Source of the DNA: Anaeramoeba flamelloides
Taxonomy: Eukaryota; Metamonada; Anaeramoebidae
Direction: 5' to 3'
Length of the DNA: 64,000 nucleotides
Assembly: GCA_027625915.1 (NCBI GenBank)
Contig: JANTQA010000012.1
Span: 13,788,501 to 13,852,500, forward strand
Below the pieces are notes generated by a model. That model was not told the DNA's origin. It did not search any database and worked only from the letters and a program-made list of their open reading frames with translations. Of the stretch, positions 24,032 to 35,975 are shown piece by piece. Position 1 is the stretch's first letter. Each line of letters begins with the position of its first letter. The position numbers and the translations under genes are program-made.

Positions 24032-24334
24032 ATGTTTTCTGCCCAATACAAAGAGACGAGAAAAAAGAAGTATAAGAATAACAAGAAGACAACAATTGTA
24101 CAAAAAATCTTAATAATTGACGATAATCTGTCTAAGGTTGTTGGAAATGCTTTTGATAAGTTATCCAACCCCTTTCAGCCCTCCCAGAACATTATTTATA
24201 TTTACCCAAGAACACATTCTTCAAAGAAAGAATGGAAGGGTTGGTTGTTTTACAAGCAAATTATTCAAGGGAATTTCCAACAACACGATCGACTGAGAAA
24301 ATATTTATTTGTCTTTTGTTCTTATTGTTGTTGA
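24032..24334 (+). CDS. Unassigned 100-residue open frame
   Basis: An ATG-to-TGA frame with clearly higher GC than its flanks, especially 24150-24300, which is what makes it worth listing. The product has a K/R-rich N-terminus, a LIIDDNLSKVVG segment, and FQPSQNIIYIYPRTH and KEWKGWLFYKQII in the C-terminal half. No family recognised. The opposite strand is open over 24305-24517 and overlaps its end, so the true coding strand is not settled. It could be an exon of a larger gene or a relic. Confidence 0.3.
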   Translation: MFSAQYKETRKKKYKNNKKTTIVQKILIIDDNLSKVVGNAFDKLSNPFQPSQNIIYIYPRTHSSKKEWKGWLFYKQIIQGNFQQHDRLRKYLFVFCSYCC

Positions 24335-24517
24335 TTTAAAAGGATCAATAGGTTGTAAACCAACCAAAGGATTATACTTGAAAAACATTTTGATCTGATC
24401 CTTGATTGAATCAAGTATCTTTTTTGTTGTTTTTTTTAAAGAATTTACTTTTTTCATATAAACTATTTTTTGATCAAAGAAAAAATTCCATTGTAAAAAT
24501 ATTACTAAATTAGCCAA

Positions 24518-25382
24518 AAAAATCCATCAACTATTATATCTTGATTACTAAGTAATCGAGATATTTTGGAATTTAACAAGATTTTTTAATAATTATCGAG
24601 ATTTTATAGAATATTGCTTTTATTTTATATTCTTTCAATAATATTGAATATTGCAATTTTCTGATATATAACGATCTGATAGAAATTATTGCGAATTTTT
24701 TTGGAACATTGTCATGAATTAAGCATAGATATCATCAAAACCTCTAATAAATCCACCAACAATTAAACTAACTATGACACGAAATGTTAAATCTTGGTTG
24801 ATTTCAATCATTAATACAAATGAAATTGCTAGGGGGTATTTTACCCCATTTCCAAGGCCACCCTAGAAGATTTTGTGCTATTTCGTCATTCTTTTATAGG
24901 AAAATAATTGGAATTACAATTATCTGTTTTGATTTATTCCTTCTTATTTTTTATATCTATGGCTTTTACACTTTCATCAACATTTGAATTATAATCGCTC
25001 GTTCATCTACAGCCAATTTATTCAAGCTTTGAATTTTTTGTTACAAAAGGATGAAATAAAAAATTCTAAAAACAAATTTTTTGTTTCAGGTTATATTACA
25101 AAATAAAACATAAAATCCACAGGTTGAATAAATTGGCTGAAAGAAAAAAACTACATCAGAATAATTGTGATTTTTTTCTATTTACTTAACTGAAAGAAAG
25201 AAGAAAGAAATAAAAAAATTTTTTTTTTCAATTTTATTCAAAAATCTTATTTATTTAAATTTTAAAATGAAATTATACATTTGTTTTAAAATATGTTTAT
25301 ATCCGAACTTCAAAAAATTTGATAATCATAAATCAATATTAATTTAATTCAACAAAAGAAAATTAAATTTTTGTAATTATAT
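24518..25382. other. AT-rich intergenic with a small inverted repeat
   Basis: No gene. AGCCAATTTATTCAA at 25011-25025 and its exact complement at 25124-25138 bound a ~130-bp segment, possibly a small MITE; no target duplication is obvious. Confidence 0.4.
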
Positions 25383-25758
25383 TTAGATTAAATTTTTTTG
25401 ATTAATATTATTTATACGATCACACCAAAAAAATTTTTTGGGGTAAATTTTAACATCTTGGAATTTTATAGATTTCTCATTCCATTGTATATCTTCCCAG
25501 ATAAATTCTGTTTTTAATTGGACCAGGTTTGAAATTTTCATTGGTATATTTTTGCTTTTAATCATCGTAGAAATATTATGGTATGATGGATTTTTTACAA
25601 GAGATAAACAGAAAAATCCATTATTATTTAAGGATAATTCATATCTTTTTGATATTGATTCAATATATAGAACCTTTGAAAAAAAAATATTTTTTGATTG
25701 ATTATCTTTGCTAAACCCATTATTAAATCCAAGAATTTCATCAACTTGATATGATAAA
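25383..25758 (-). CDS. Unassigned open frame, possible terminal exon
   Basis: Reading the minus strand from an AG splice-acceptor-like site at 25759, a frame runs 125 codons to a stop at 25383. It has segments such as YQVDEILGFNNGFS, FSKVLYIESISKRYEL and QLKTEFIWEDIQW. Codon use looks protein-like rather than homopolymeric. No domain is recognised and no upstream exon was found in the very AT-rich DNA to 26200, so it may be a gene remnant or part of an unknown transposon. Confidence 0.3.
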
Positions 25759-26289
25759 CTATATTATTAATATGATAAATAAAAAAATAAATTAATAAAA
25801 TAATTTTTATTATATTTGTTAGTAATTATTTGTTAATAGACATTTCCTAAAATTGCTTTCAATACATATTCTTGAGATTTTGTATTTATAAAAAATTAAA
25901 ATTCTATTATAATTCATTTTTTAAAATAAAGTTAATTTAAATATTCTTATTCAATTTTTCCATTTTTTTTTTGTTTTAATTTTATATTTTGATTATTTTC
26001 AATATTTTATCTAAAATCTATAAAACTTGTTGTAATTTGTAAAATTTTTTATTTTTTTTAGAAAAAAATATATAGTATATTTATTTCAGACTCATTACCA
26101 AATTTCTATGAATAAATTTGCTATCTATTTCTTTTATTTTAAACATCAACTTTTAATTTGTAAAAATTTAAGTAAATAAATTTTGATAACTACTGATAAG
26201 TAAGAGATTACAACTCAAAAAAAAAAAAAATTAAAATGGTGTTTTATTCGCTGTTGAAAGATTTTGAAAAATCAGTACATTACTGGTAT

Positions 26290-26475
26290 TTGAATTATAA
26301 ATGGGAAAAAATATTCACTTCATTTACAACTTTCCTTTTTCCAAAAAGAGATCGCAAATTACAACCCAATTCTTTGAGAACTCTATTTATAAAAGAAAAA
26401 ACTGGAAAAGGAAGTGAATTTTTTTTTTCCATTTATAATTCAAATACCAGTAGTAGACAAAGTTTGAAAATTTTA
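26290..26475 (+). repeat. ~160-bp dispersed repeat (copies at 16220 and 43305)
   Basis: Contains TTCACTTCATTTACAACTTT, CCTTTTTCCAAAAAGAG and ATTCAAATACCAGTAG, matching the other two copies. The 80-codon frame across it (26236-26478) is explained by the repeat and is not conserved in the other copies. Confidence 0.45.
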
Positions 26476-26989
26476 TGATCTTCTTAAAGGAAAATTCTAG
26501 CGAGGTAATATAAAAAGTAATTTACTTTAAAAATTTGACTTTAAATATGATATTTAAACTTATTTTAGTAGACTTTAACCAACATTTTGGGGAATTTGTT
26601 TAATTGATAACAGTGAGATTTGCGAATGTCTCAATTTCATTTATCATTTGAACGAATATTTTGGTTCAAGGAACCCAATTATTTGTTCGTTAAAAGCCAA
26701 AAATTAAAAAGTGGTTCATAATTTTCTGAAAAGTTTGGAAATTGAAAAAATTCTCTTTCTTTGTTGAAAATAGTTTCTAAATACAAATATTGTTTTTTTT
26801 TCTCATTTTTGAAAAATAAAAATTGTTTGTCTCTTTTTTCGAAAAAAATAAAACTGTTTGGTCTCTTTTTTCTTTGAAAAAAAAAGAGATTATTTATAGA
26901 AGAATTCAAAAAGGTCAAAAAAATACAAATATGATTTTTAAGAAAAATAAATAAAAAAACATTTTTTATTTTTTTTCTATTTTTCCCCA

Positions 26990-27230
26990 AGCTGAATCTT
27001 CTTTATATTGGGAAGAAGAGTTATAATGGAAAAAGACCGAGTATTTACTTACTAATACTGTGATACTTGAAAACGAAAAAGCAAAGGCTAAAAATGACCA
27101 AAGGTTGAAAGCAAATAAGATCAAAAAACAAAAGAAATTCCAACAACTTGATATACGATCCCTAGGGAACATTCATGATCAATTATCAAATTTATTAAAT
27201 AAACCAAAAGTATCATGTCTGTAATTTTGG
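26990..27230 (+). pseudogene. Coiled-coil coding fragment, copy 1
   Basis: After a GAAGAAGAGTTA block at 27013 a frame of about 60 codons reads ENEKAKAKNDQRLKANKIKK, then IHDQLSNLLNKPKVSCL and a stop. The same protein block is encoded on the minus strand at 62750-62938 (NEKIKAKNDHRFQANQFKK), and its start recurs at 30013-30062. One internal stop separates the EEEL start from the rest. It is a repeated coding unit: a duplicated gene end or ORF1 of an unknown retroelement. Confidence 0.45.
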
Positions 27231-27284
27231 GGGTCCTTAATTAAAAAGATTGCATTTTTTTTTTTTGATTTTTTGCCAATTGCT

Positions 27285-27500
27285 TCTTATAAACCCTTTT
27301 TAAATTTCAATTTTTTTTCTTGTTTTTCCTTTTTTCTTTTCAATTCTTACTTTCACTTTTTAAATATAAAAAATTTTGGGTGTATCTTTCCTTTGAAAAA
27401 GTGTGGGATCTATGATTTTTAAGCTTAAATTACCTTTGGGGAAATTTTAAGTAAATGAACATTTAGAGTGTAATTTAAACTTCTGCCATCAATAAACAAA
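27285..27500 (+). mobile_element. LINE-tail (SINE-like) retroposon, second copy
   Basis: Head of ~110 bp (T-rich, with CTTTTTTCTTTTCAATT and CACTTTTTAAATATAAAAAA) matches 15240-15340; the tail (GGATCTATGATTTTTAAGC ... TTAGAGTGTAATTTAAACTT) is the LINE 3' end. It abuts a LINE fragment at 27508 in the same orientation, as if one had inserted at the end of the other. Confidence 0.6.
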
Positions 27501-27507
27501 TTAGTTT

Positions 27508-28330
27508 TTTGCCAAAGAAACTTATAATAGTTCTAAACAATTATTCAATAATAATTTATTAACAAATAATTTAAAAATAAGATTATTTAAATCTTTTATA
27601 TTAAGTCAATTAACATATGGATTAGAAATATATAATTATAAAATAGCAACCCTAAACTATTTAAACTCTTGGATTAATACATGTATTACTGAAATCTGCA
27701 AAATAAACAGAAACACCCAATTCTTATTTATAAAACAGAATTTAAATTCGAAAATTTGGTAATATCAATCAATAAAAAAAATTTAATCAAAGAATAAACA
27801 ATAAAATTAACTGGAAGTCGGAGAGTTTAAACCTTCTTAAAAAGGAAATTTATAATTATAATTATAATGAGTTGTTGAATTCTACCAGTTGGAAGGTACA
27901 AAAAATATTTCGCAATAATTAAAAACCAAAAAAATTTATTTATTAATCAAAGATATTTAAGTTATCCATCAAGTTCAACAATTCTAAAATTCAGAACATT
28001 TACCAACTGCTTAAATAGATATTATTATGTAATAAATAAAAATTCAAATAAATTTTGTCCTTTATGTTTAAAATATGAACATAAGGAAATAATAGAAAAT
28101 ATTGATAACTTTTTATGGGTATGTCCTTCCTATAAAAAAGATAGATTAATTTTTCTGAAAAAGTTAAAAGAATTAAATTTTAATGAAATAATTTTAAATT
28201 ATGATGGCTCAAAATTATTTTCGTTAATTAATAATCGTGAAATCTATGATTTTACGCTTAAATTTCTGAAAGGGAATTTAAGTAAAAGGGCACTTAGAGT
28301 GTAATCTACACTTCCTCCTCAATAAAAAAA
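27508..28330 (+). mobile_element. 5'-truncated, degraded LINE (C-terminal part and 3' tail)
   Basis: Encodes, with several breaks, the same product as 37074-38165: LKIRLFKSFILSQLTYGLEI, SWINTCITEICKINRNT, then SSTILKFRTFTNCLNRYYYV, CPLCLKYEHKEIIENIDNF and LWVCPSY. The C..C...H..C pattern is the C-terminal zinc motif of many non-LTR retrotransposons, although here the His is replaced by Asn. It ends with the family tail GTGAAATCTATGATTTTACG and AATAAAAAA at 28320-28330. It lacks an internal piece present in the 37-kb copy and has frame breaks, so it is inactive. Confidence 0.85.
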
Positions 28331-30002
28331 AAAAACAAATTAGTTTTTTTTTTTGTGTTTTTTTTTGTTTTGTAGAGTTAGATCCCTCAAATTTCCAAAA
28401 AATAAATATCATCTCATATTATTATGTTTGTTCAAAAATCACCTTTTATAATTTTTCTTTTTTGGATCCCCTTCCAGAATCAAAATAATGAGATTGTTCG
28501 AGTGCTAAGATTATATTAATCGATTTTCTTCGAAATCCCCAATATCACCTTATCTCACTTCGAACAATATCATTTTTTCCCTTCTTCCAGGCCAAACTCA
28601 TAACATATCAAGAATATTGTAACCAAATCCAAACAATAAAGACAGATATATTTTTCTAAAATAAATAAAAGACTGATATAATTGTACTAGCCTCCATTTT
28701 TTTGGAAATTCTGTAATGAATTATAATTGTGATAAATTTTTGGATTTTATTTTATTGGATAAAATACTATTAGAATTAGAAGAATAAATGCGACAGATCT
28801 TTCATCTCTTCAAAATATTATTTAAAGGTATTTTATTGTTAAAATAATCCAAGTAATCAATTTCAAAAAACAATCCAATAATTCTTATTCTTAGATATCG
28901 AATATAATTCATTTTTATTGACCAAGTCATTTCGTCTTAGCAGAAATTATTTTGAGTCTTTTATTGAACTAAAATTCAATTTTTAAATTTAGTTATTAAA
29001 TTAAAAACCTTTCTAAAAAATCAAAAGTAATTTTTGACAAAGAATAAAATTAATCAAGAAACTGCATTTTCAAAGAGAGAAAATCAAATAATCCCCAAAA
29101 ATCATAATTTATAACGCTTTAACAGCACATCTAATTAAGTATTACTTTAATTTTGAAATATTTCAAAGATAAGAAGAATTATTATTCAATGAAGAAACAT
29201 TAAAAATCTAAAATGTGAGAATAACTTTGTTTGAATTGAAAAAAAAAAAATCCCACTTTAATGATCAACTCATTAAAGAGAAGAAATCCACTCAAAAATT
29301 CTCTTCTTTACAAAAATAAGAAATTGTTTCCAATCTTAAGAAAACCGAATCGAAAATTTTAATCATATACAATTCATTCATATTTTTAAAAAAAGCTAAT
29401 TTAAAAACTAGCTTTCAGTGCTGATTTTGTTTTGTTTTAATTTTACATTTCGATTATTTTCTTTATTTTAACTAAAATATATAAAACTTGTACCTAATTT
29501 GGTATTGTTTTTTGTTTTCTCTTCAATAATATCGAAATTTATTAATTTCATTTCTTTTTATATAAAAAGTTATTTTTAGAGTTATTTTTGTTGAGATTAA
29601 ACGAATTAAATGAAATCAATTTCTATATTATATAAAAGGACTGAAATGATATTAATTTTTGAAAATCGAAAATTTTTATAGTAAAATAAATTGAATTAAA
29701 AAAAAAAAAGTTTGTAATAATTGGTTTTTTTGAGGTTATGAAAACATAACTTTTATTTTTTATCAAAGCTACCAAATAGTAGAGTTAAACTCACTTAATA
29801 AAAAGAAAGTTAAATTAATTATTACTTAAAACATTGGATTCGCTTTTCAAAGGGTGAAAATAATTTTTTTTTTTCAATTGGATATTGAAAAAAGTTGACA
29901 AAATTCAATATACCAATTTTTAGAATTTTATTCTAAACTTTTATATTGGGATTCTAAAAAACAATTTTTTTTTTTTTGTTTCATTTTCCAACTATTTGAA
30001 TT
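28331..30002. other. AT-rich intergenic, no gene seen
   Basis: Nothing coding. An inverted pair, ATGAGATTGTTCGAGTG near 28490 and CACTTCGAACAATATCAT near 28555, is the only structure noted. Confidence 0.4.
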
Positions 30003-30062
30003 TTCAAAAATTGAGAAGAAGAGTTACAAAGAAAAAAGATCAAGTTTATACTTGTCAAAAAG
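30003..30062 (+). pseudogene. Coiled-coil coding fragment, copy 2 (start only)
   Basis: GAAGAAGAGTTACAAAG opens a frame EEELQRKKIKFILVKKGY that ends at a stop; it matches the start of the copy at 62750-62938 (EEKLQSKKIKWLFVK). Only about 18 codons survive. Confidence 0.4.
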
Positions 30063-30079
30063 GGATACTGAAGAAATGA

Positions 30080-30561
30080 AATTATTATTATTTTATTATT
30101 GTTATTATTTTGAAGGTTTGAAATTAATTTCTTCTTACAACAGTTAAGCTTTCTTGAGTTTTCTGTTTATTTGGAAAATTGATAGATTTTTGTTAGGTTT
30201 TTTTGAGTTTTCTATTTATTTGTGAAGTGTTCTAGGTTTTTTTTACTTTTTGAAATAAACCGAAAATTTATAAAATTTTTCTGTTTATTTCAAAAAGTAA
30301 AAAACACCTAACGAAAATCAATAGATTTTCGGTTTATTTCAAAAAGTTAAAAAAAGCTAACAGAAATCAATAGATTTTCGAAATAAAATAGAAAACATCA
30401 AAAAAACCTAGAAAACCTAACATATAAAACAGAAAACCTCAAGAAATATGAAGTTAAGTTTTCTTTGATTATTGAAATTAAAAGAAAATTTCGTAAATTT
30501 TCTTTTTATTTCTTTAATCAAAGAAAATCTAGACACCTAGCGGCGCTCTACTGCACTTAAC
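30080..30561. repeat. Palindrome array C with A-rich end
   Basis: Palindromes from 30143 to 30561, at least three nested: TTTTCTTGAGTTTTCTG at the left and CAGAAAACCTCAAGAAA near 30445 enclose others based on GAAATAAACCGAAAA and its complement. A separate hairpin (TTTGATTATTGAAATTAAA type) follows, and the array ends near CTAGACACCTAGCGGCGCTC. On the minus strand the array is followed by a ~35-bp block also present after array E (GAAATTAATTT...TTGAAG in plus orientation) and then an (AAT)-rich run at 30085-30110, like a retroposon tail. Confidence 0.75.
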
Positions 30562-31324
30562 CACAAATCTACTTATTTTTCGCGTTATTGATTTGGATAA
30601 TTTTTAAATATTTTTGAGTGGCGTCGTCAAGTGCCTATCTTTTTTTGATTATACTCAATTCTTTCAAATTTTGAAAAAACAAACAACATTTCGGACTGGG
30701 ATTATTTTTTCGTCGTTTGGCACAATATTTATCAAGTGAAATTTCTACTTATTAAAAATTTTTTGATTTCTAACTAATTTATACTATTTCAGAGGTATAA
30801 ATATGAATTTTCTAAAAAATAGAGTTTTTACAATTTTTGAGATAAATAAAGAGTTCCATGCATTTATCCAAATTTTAGTAATCCTAAATATAATATCTGA
30901 TTACTTTTGTTGACTAATAATAATTTAAATCAAAAAATCGTTTGGTGAACAACGACATTTCATTTTTTTTTAAAAAATAATCATTTTTCAAACAAAGTAT
31001 TGGTATTTACCAACCAGTTTTAGATTGAAAATCCATTTGAGCTCAAAAATCAAAATGGGTATTTTGTTTACTATTGCCAAAATTTGGATAAATAGATATA
31101 ACTCTTCATTTATCTCTAAAATTATAAAAACTCTATTTTTTACAACATTCCATATTTACACGTGTGTTTCTGTTCTCTGAATTTACGATTAGAACTATTT
31201 TTATTAAAATCACGGAATTTTAATTGGGAATTAGTTTAAATCTTTATTTTTATATCGTTATTCTAAACCAGTCAATTTTTGTTTCAGTTTTATCAACAAT
31301 TCTTGTGGAGGTCTTGATTTATTA

Positions 31325-31520
31325 CAGTCAGTTCCACTTTTAAGACACAAACTTTAAACGAAATTTAAGGCACAAAAAAAATTACAAATTAATACACAAA
31401 ATTCAAATTCTAGTAAAATAATTTGTGTAAAAAAAAATTCCAAAAAATGTACTTTAATTTGGAATTTCTTTGTACCTTAAATTTAGTTAAAAGTTTGTGT
31501 CCTAAAAGTAGAACTGACTG
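31325..31520. mobile_element. Tc1/mariner-like MITE with TA duplication
   Basis: 196 bp flanked by TA. Ends are inverted: CAGTCAGTTCCACTTTTAAG on the left and its near complement on the right, running inward past CACAAACTTT. CAGT...ACTG ends with a TA target are the hallmark of Tc1/mariner. Non-coding. Confidence 0.85.
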
Positions 31521-31559
31521 TAATAAAAAAACTTTTGTATTTTTTTTTATTTCTCCAGA

Positions 31560-32145
31560 AGGTATTTCCAAAAAAATAGGACATTTTTTTTTATCTAGTT
31601 CATGAAAAAGCATCTTTGTTAGTGTATGTATTCGTTAATTTACGATATCAAAATAAGTTTAATATTAATACAAATTGAATAAACGGCTAAGGTCTTTATT
31701 TTAAAATATCTATGTTGGAATATTTCCAAAAAATTGAAAAAAATAAAGCATTTTTTTTGGTGAAAACAATGTACGACCAATTTCAATAAAAAAACTGGAA
31801 ATATGGAAAGGGTAAAATTGTTTTTTTAAACAATAAAATGTAGTTATATGTTTTCAATTCTATTTGGGAATTTATGGTGATTAATCAAGTTATGAAAACG
31901 GTTTTTTCGATCAAAAAGAAAACAATCAACACTATTTTCCACACCTAAAAAATACAAGATAAAATCGAGATCAGAATATTTAATATCTTTTATTTATGCA
32001 ATACAATACTAAGAAACATATTTAATAATTAGAAAGAATCTATAACTGGTATTTAATGATTTTGGATGTTTAAATACTTTTTTGAGGATTGATTTAAAAA
32101 GATATATTTTAAAATAAATTTCCCCCACTTTTTTGGAAATAGCTT
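31560..32145. repeat. ~590-bp dispersed repeat, copy 2
   Basis: Matches 21345-21935 from TATTTCCAAAAAAAT to the CCCCACTTTTTTGGA block, about 10-15% different by eye. The copies start a few hundred bases after mariner-like MITEs in both places, and the tRNA-side MITE lies on the other side of copy 1. Confidence 0.65.
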
Positions 32146-32685
32146 ACATCTATTGAATTAAAATTGTTGTTTAACAAATATAATATTGTTATTTTCAAAT
32201 TAAAAATAATAAATTGTATCTGGAAGTTTCCATAATAAAGCCATCCAAATTAATAAAATTCAAGTTTATCATGATCAATGATCCTGTGAAGGCCTTGTTT
32301 TTTTTTTAATGATTAATACAATAGTTGGAATATTTTTGGGAATCTGTAATAAAAAATATTTCAATCTTGTTTCAAAAATACCACTATTTCGAAAACATAT
32401 CATAATTTGCTCTGAAAAACCAACTTTTAAAATTCAAAATATTGAAAATGTTTGAGCTTTTGGAATTTTCTTTATTGCTGTAGAATATTGATTAATTTTT
32501 TAAAATTGGTTTTAACTTTTTTCCATATTAAATTTTAAATGAGTTTGTTTATACCCCCTTCCAAAATTCCAAACTTATCACCAAAATTTATTTCCAAACA
32601 CAATTCTGGGTTATTGATTAAAAGTTTATCAACATTAAAAAAATAAAAATAAATAAAAATATCAAGAGAAAATTTAAAACCTTAC

Positions 32686-34265
32686 CAAGGATCATTTGAC
32701 AAGCTAAATAATAAGCTGACTTTTGACAACTGTTTCTTCTTCTTTTCTATTTTCTTTTGAAGTGTTAGGTCTAATAATTGATCAACTTTTCGACTATCAT
32801 CGATACCATTTTCAGATTCAATCCTCTGTTGACGAAACATTTTGAAAAAATTGGAATTCTGATTTAAAATTTCACAAAATTGATCTTTGTTCTGTAAGGA
32901 AAAATTTGAAAATAAATTTGTATTTTGAAATTTGAGAAAATGTTCATTTTTTTTGGAAAGTGATTTTTTTTTTTTCTTTACCTTTTGGTCAACAAGGTCA
33001 GGTAATAATTCAAAATGTATCTTGTTTTCAATTTTTTTCTCAAGATCTAAATCTTTTTCGTTAAATATTTTGTTCTGTGGAGAGCTTCCCAGAACATTCG
33101 GTGATGGATTATTATTTGCAATAAATTGTAAATCGTTCACACAAATTAATTCTTTGTTTGTAGTGATTGTACTTTTCTCTAATTTTTGGGTCCCATTTGT
33201 TGGGTTGGAAGTTTCCAATGGTTTGGCTTCCATTTGTAAATTGCAAAATTGTTGATTTTTTTTTGGATCACTAAAATTTTTAAAAGAATTTTTTTTTTTG
33301 ATCACTTTATTTAAGTCTTGTAATTGGTCTTTAATTTTCTGATTGATAAAGCTGTTTTCGTTTTTGCAAATAAGTGATTTTTTTTGAAAATCATTTATTA
33401 ATTTTCGATATCTCGAAAAAGTTTGATCTGATTTTTTATTAATTCGAAAACTATGCAAGATTTTGTTGTCAATTCTCAATTCCCTTTCTCCTTCCCCTTC
33501 TCTTTCGATCTTCATTTTCATTCCCGTTCTCTTATCCATATCCATATCGGTTTCGGTTTCAGTTTCAGTTTCCCTTTCCATTTCCGTTTCCATTTCCATT
33601 TGGGTTATTTTTCCTTTTTCTTTTACATGTTTTAAAAATATACCTTTTTGAGAAGAATTATTTTTATAATTATTTTGATTTTCCCTTTCATTGAAAACAT
33701 AATTGTTCTCATTTTGTACTTCACTGTTTGCATAAGTGAAACTTCTTTTTCTGAAATTAACAGAATTATTTATTGTCTTTTGAGAATTCAGAAAATTGTT
33801 TAAATCCAAGAAATTTTTTGGGATATTTTTGCAATCAACTACGATTTGTGAATCAACAACCCGGACACACAAACCCTTTTTTTTTGAAGAGTACCGTGAC
33901 CTGATTCCGTTCTTCCTTTTCATTACATATTTCTGGACTCGTTCATTCAAGATTTGGAATGTTACAAGGATACCTTCAAACTTGTGTGATGTTTTCTTTG
34001 GGATAAAGTTAGACGAATGGATCAAGATGGACACAATATCGGAACTGCACTCGTACTTGCCCCCAAATGCCCAGACCCACCTTTGCTTCACTTTGTCGTT
34101 CTCATAATTCACTTTGTATGATGGAACATAGAATTGATAATGATAATTAAATAGCACTTTCTTGCTGATCTCTTGGCAAATATCAATAAGTTTTGTAATG
34201 GGATATAAAAAGGTCCCTACAACAGGAAACCGAACGTAGCTATGTAGGTTTGGTTGTGTTGTCAT
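32686..34265 (-). CDS. Rxt3-like histone deacetylase-complex protein (probable)
   Basis: Rxt3 is a subunit of the large Rpd3 deacetylase complex in yeast, with plant and protist relatives. The long exon encodes 526 residues from ATG 34265. Residues ~65-135 read WVWAFGGKYECSSDIVSI, LIHSSNF, then FEGILVTFQILNERVQKY and RKNGIRSRYSSKKKGLCVRV, in the order of the family's WGTDVYTDDSD-LIH-G, strand and SR motifs; the far end, SLLFSLSNDPW, resembles the family's NEPW block. Between them is a charged low-complexity linker with E/M/T/D dipeptide repeats (33480-33610 in DNA). The exon ends at a GTAAGG donor in phase 2. A small exon at 32250-32283 after CACAG would restore W and add about ten residues, but this is unproved. 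The assignment rests on short motifs. Confidence 0.55.
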
Positions 34266-35879
34266 TCAATGGCTTTTCGGATTTGTGTTTGTATTAAAGG
34301 TTTGTGAGTTGAAGTCAAGAGATTTTTTATGAGAAAAAAAAACAAATATATATTTATTTAATATTTTCCACAAATGATTTTGATTTTAGAACCTGCAAAA
34401 ATAAGGCAAACAAGATTCTTTTTTTTTTTTGGAAATAGATGAAAAAATGTTTGGAAAATAAGGAAAAAATAAATAAAATTGTTACCTTCCTTATGATTTA
34501 ATTATTGAAACACAGTTGGAAGTGGAAGTTGTAGACCTTTTCTATGACAAAAATTATTTTTAGCCAATCTATCAAGATAAGATCCAAATTGAATTTCTTT
34601 TTGAAAAAATTTTTTTACTCCAAAAAAAAATAAATCTGGAAAAGAGTTAAAAATGACGATTCATGATCAATTAAATACTCACCCCAAACTTTTTTTTTTT
34701 TTGGGGAGTAATTTTCTCCATTAACAACAAAATTTATTTTTGAAGACAAGTTCAATGTTTGTAAATTATTCCCTCGACTTTAAGCAAATTCAAGATACTT
34801 TTAAGGAAAATAAATTATTCAAAACCTAAACAATTTGTTATTTGGAACTTTTTGTCAACAAATTCCAGCAAAAATATTAAAAGTTAATTATTTTCTATTT
34901 TTTTGTATTTTGCAAATATTTTATTCACAGATCAAAATTTGAATCTTGGTCTTTATGTTTTCTTCATTAATTTCTCAATTTTTTTTGATTCAATAAAGTA
35001 ATTTTTTACAAGACAAAGTGGGAAATAGAAAATTTACATTTTCTGACATAATGAATAGAAAACATGTTGAAAAGAGTTTCCAAAGGGAATGTGCAATTCA
35101 TTGATCACTAAAATTTTTGCACAAAGCGAAAAATATTTGGAAAAAAAAAATTGAAGAACTAATGATTGATCAAAATTTTATTATTTGAAAAATAAAAAAA
35201 ACATCAGCTCCAATTGAGTAAAATTCAATGGGAGTTAAATTTTGTAAAAAACTTTCTATGGAAAATTATATTAACTCTCACAATTTATTTAAAATATTAA
35301 GAAAATTAAAAAAAGAAAAGAAAAGAATCTCTTTGAAAGCAAAGAAAAACTTTGAATTTTTAATTATTGCCAATATTTCAATCCTATTTCTCAATAAAAA
35401 TGTACGTCTGTTTAAAAAATGTAAGGACTTTTTTTGAAACTTTACTATTTTCCAAAAGTGAACATTATTTTCGACTTAAAACTTTTTTTGTAACTTTTAG
35501 GGTTTAATAAAGTGAGACCTCAAGATTTAAAAATGACATAGAGGTTGGAGCCTGAAGGAAACCACTTTTTAAAAATAGTAGCCTCTGTTTACTAAAGCAT
35601 ATATCATAAAACTTGTAAAAATTTTCATTTAGAATAAAAGTTTTCAAAAAGTCATCACTTTTTTAAAACAGCTGTATTTTAAAGATAAAGACTTTGTAGC
35701 TTTTGCCAATTACAATTTTTTTATGATCCAATTATTAACAAAAAGAATGGAATTTGTGATCTAGATTTCTTTTCTTAGATCTTTTTTGTTGTCACCAAAA
35801 CTATATTTTGAGTGGGCAATAAATGGTTATTGGAAAAAATATGAAAGTATGGAAAAAAATAAAAATGTAGAAATTTCTC
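34266..35879. other. Upstream flank of the Rxt3-like gene and AT-rich intergenic
   Basis: Holds the promoter of the minus-strand gene. A 69-codon frame at 35228-35437 (+) is K-rich and unrecognised. 35440-35700 has scattered ACTTTTTTAAAA motifs that also occur at 2815-3075; whether this is a shared repeat is unclear. Confidence 0.4.
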
Positions 35880-35975
35880 ATGGAATATCCCTTTTTACTC
35901 TTCCAATTTCTCAAAGGTAATTTAAATAAAAATAACACTCTGAGTGTAATTTACACACCTTCCTCAATAATACTG
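35880..35975 (+). mobile_element. Extreme 3' end of a LINE
   Basis: TTTCTCAAAGGTAATTTAA followed by CTGAGTGTAATTTACACACC and CCTCAATAATA matches the last ~95 bp of the LINE at 38090-38155 (encoding FLKGNL...V-stop). A severely 5'-truncated insertion. Confidence 0.6.

Noticed and set aside
26236-26478. 80-codon plus-strand frame as a gene
   Set aside because: The DNA is a dispersed repeat and the frame is broken in the other two copies.
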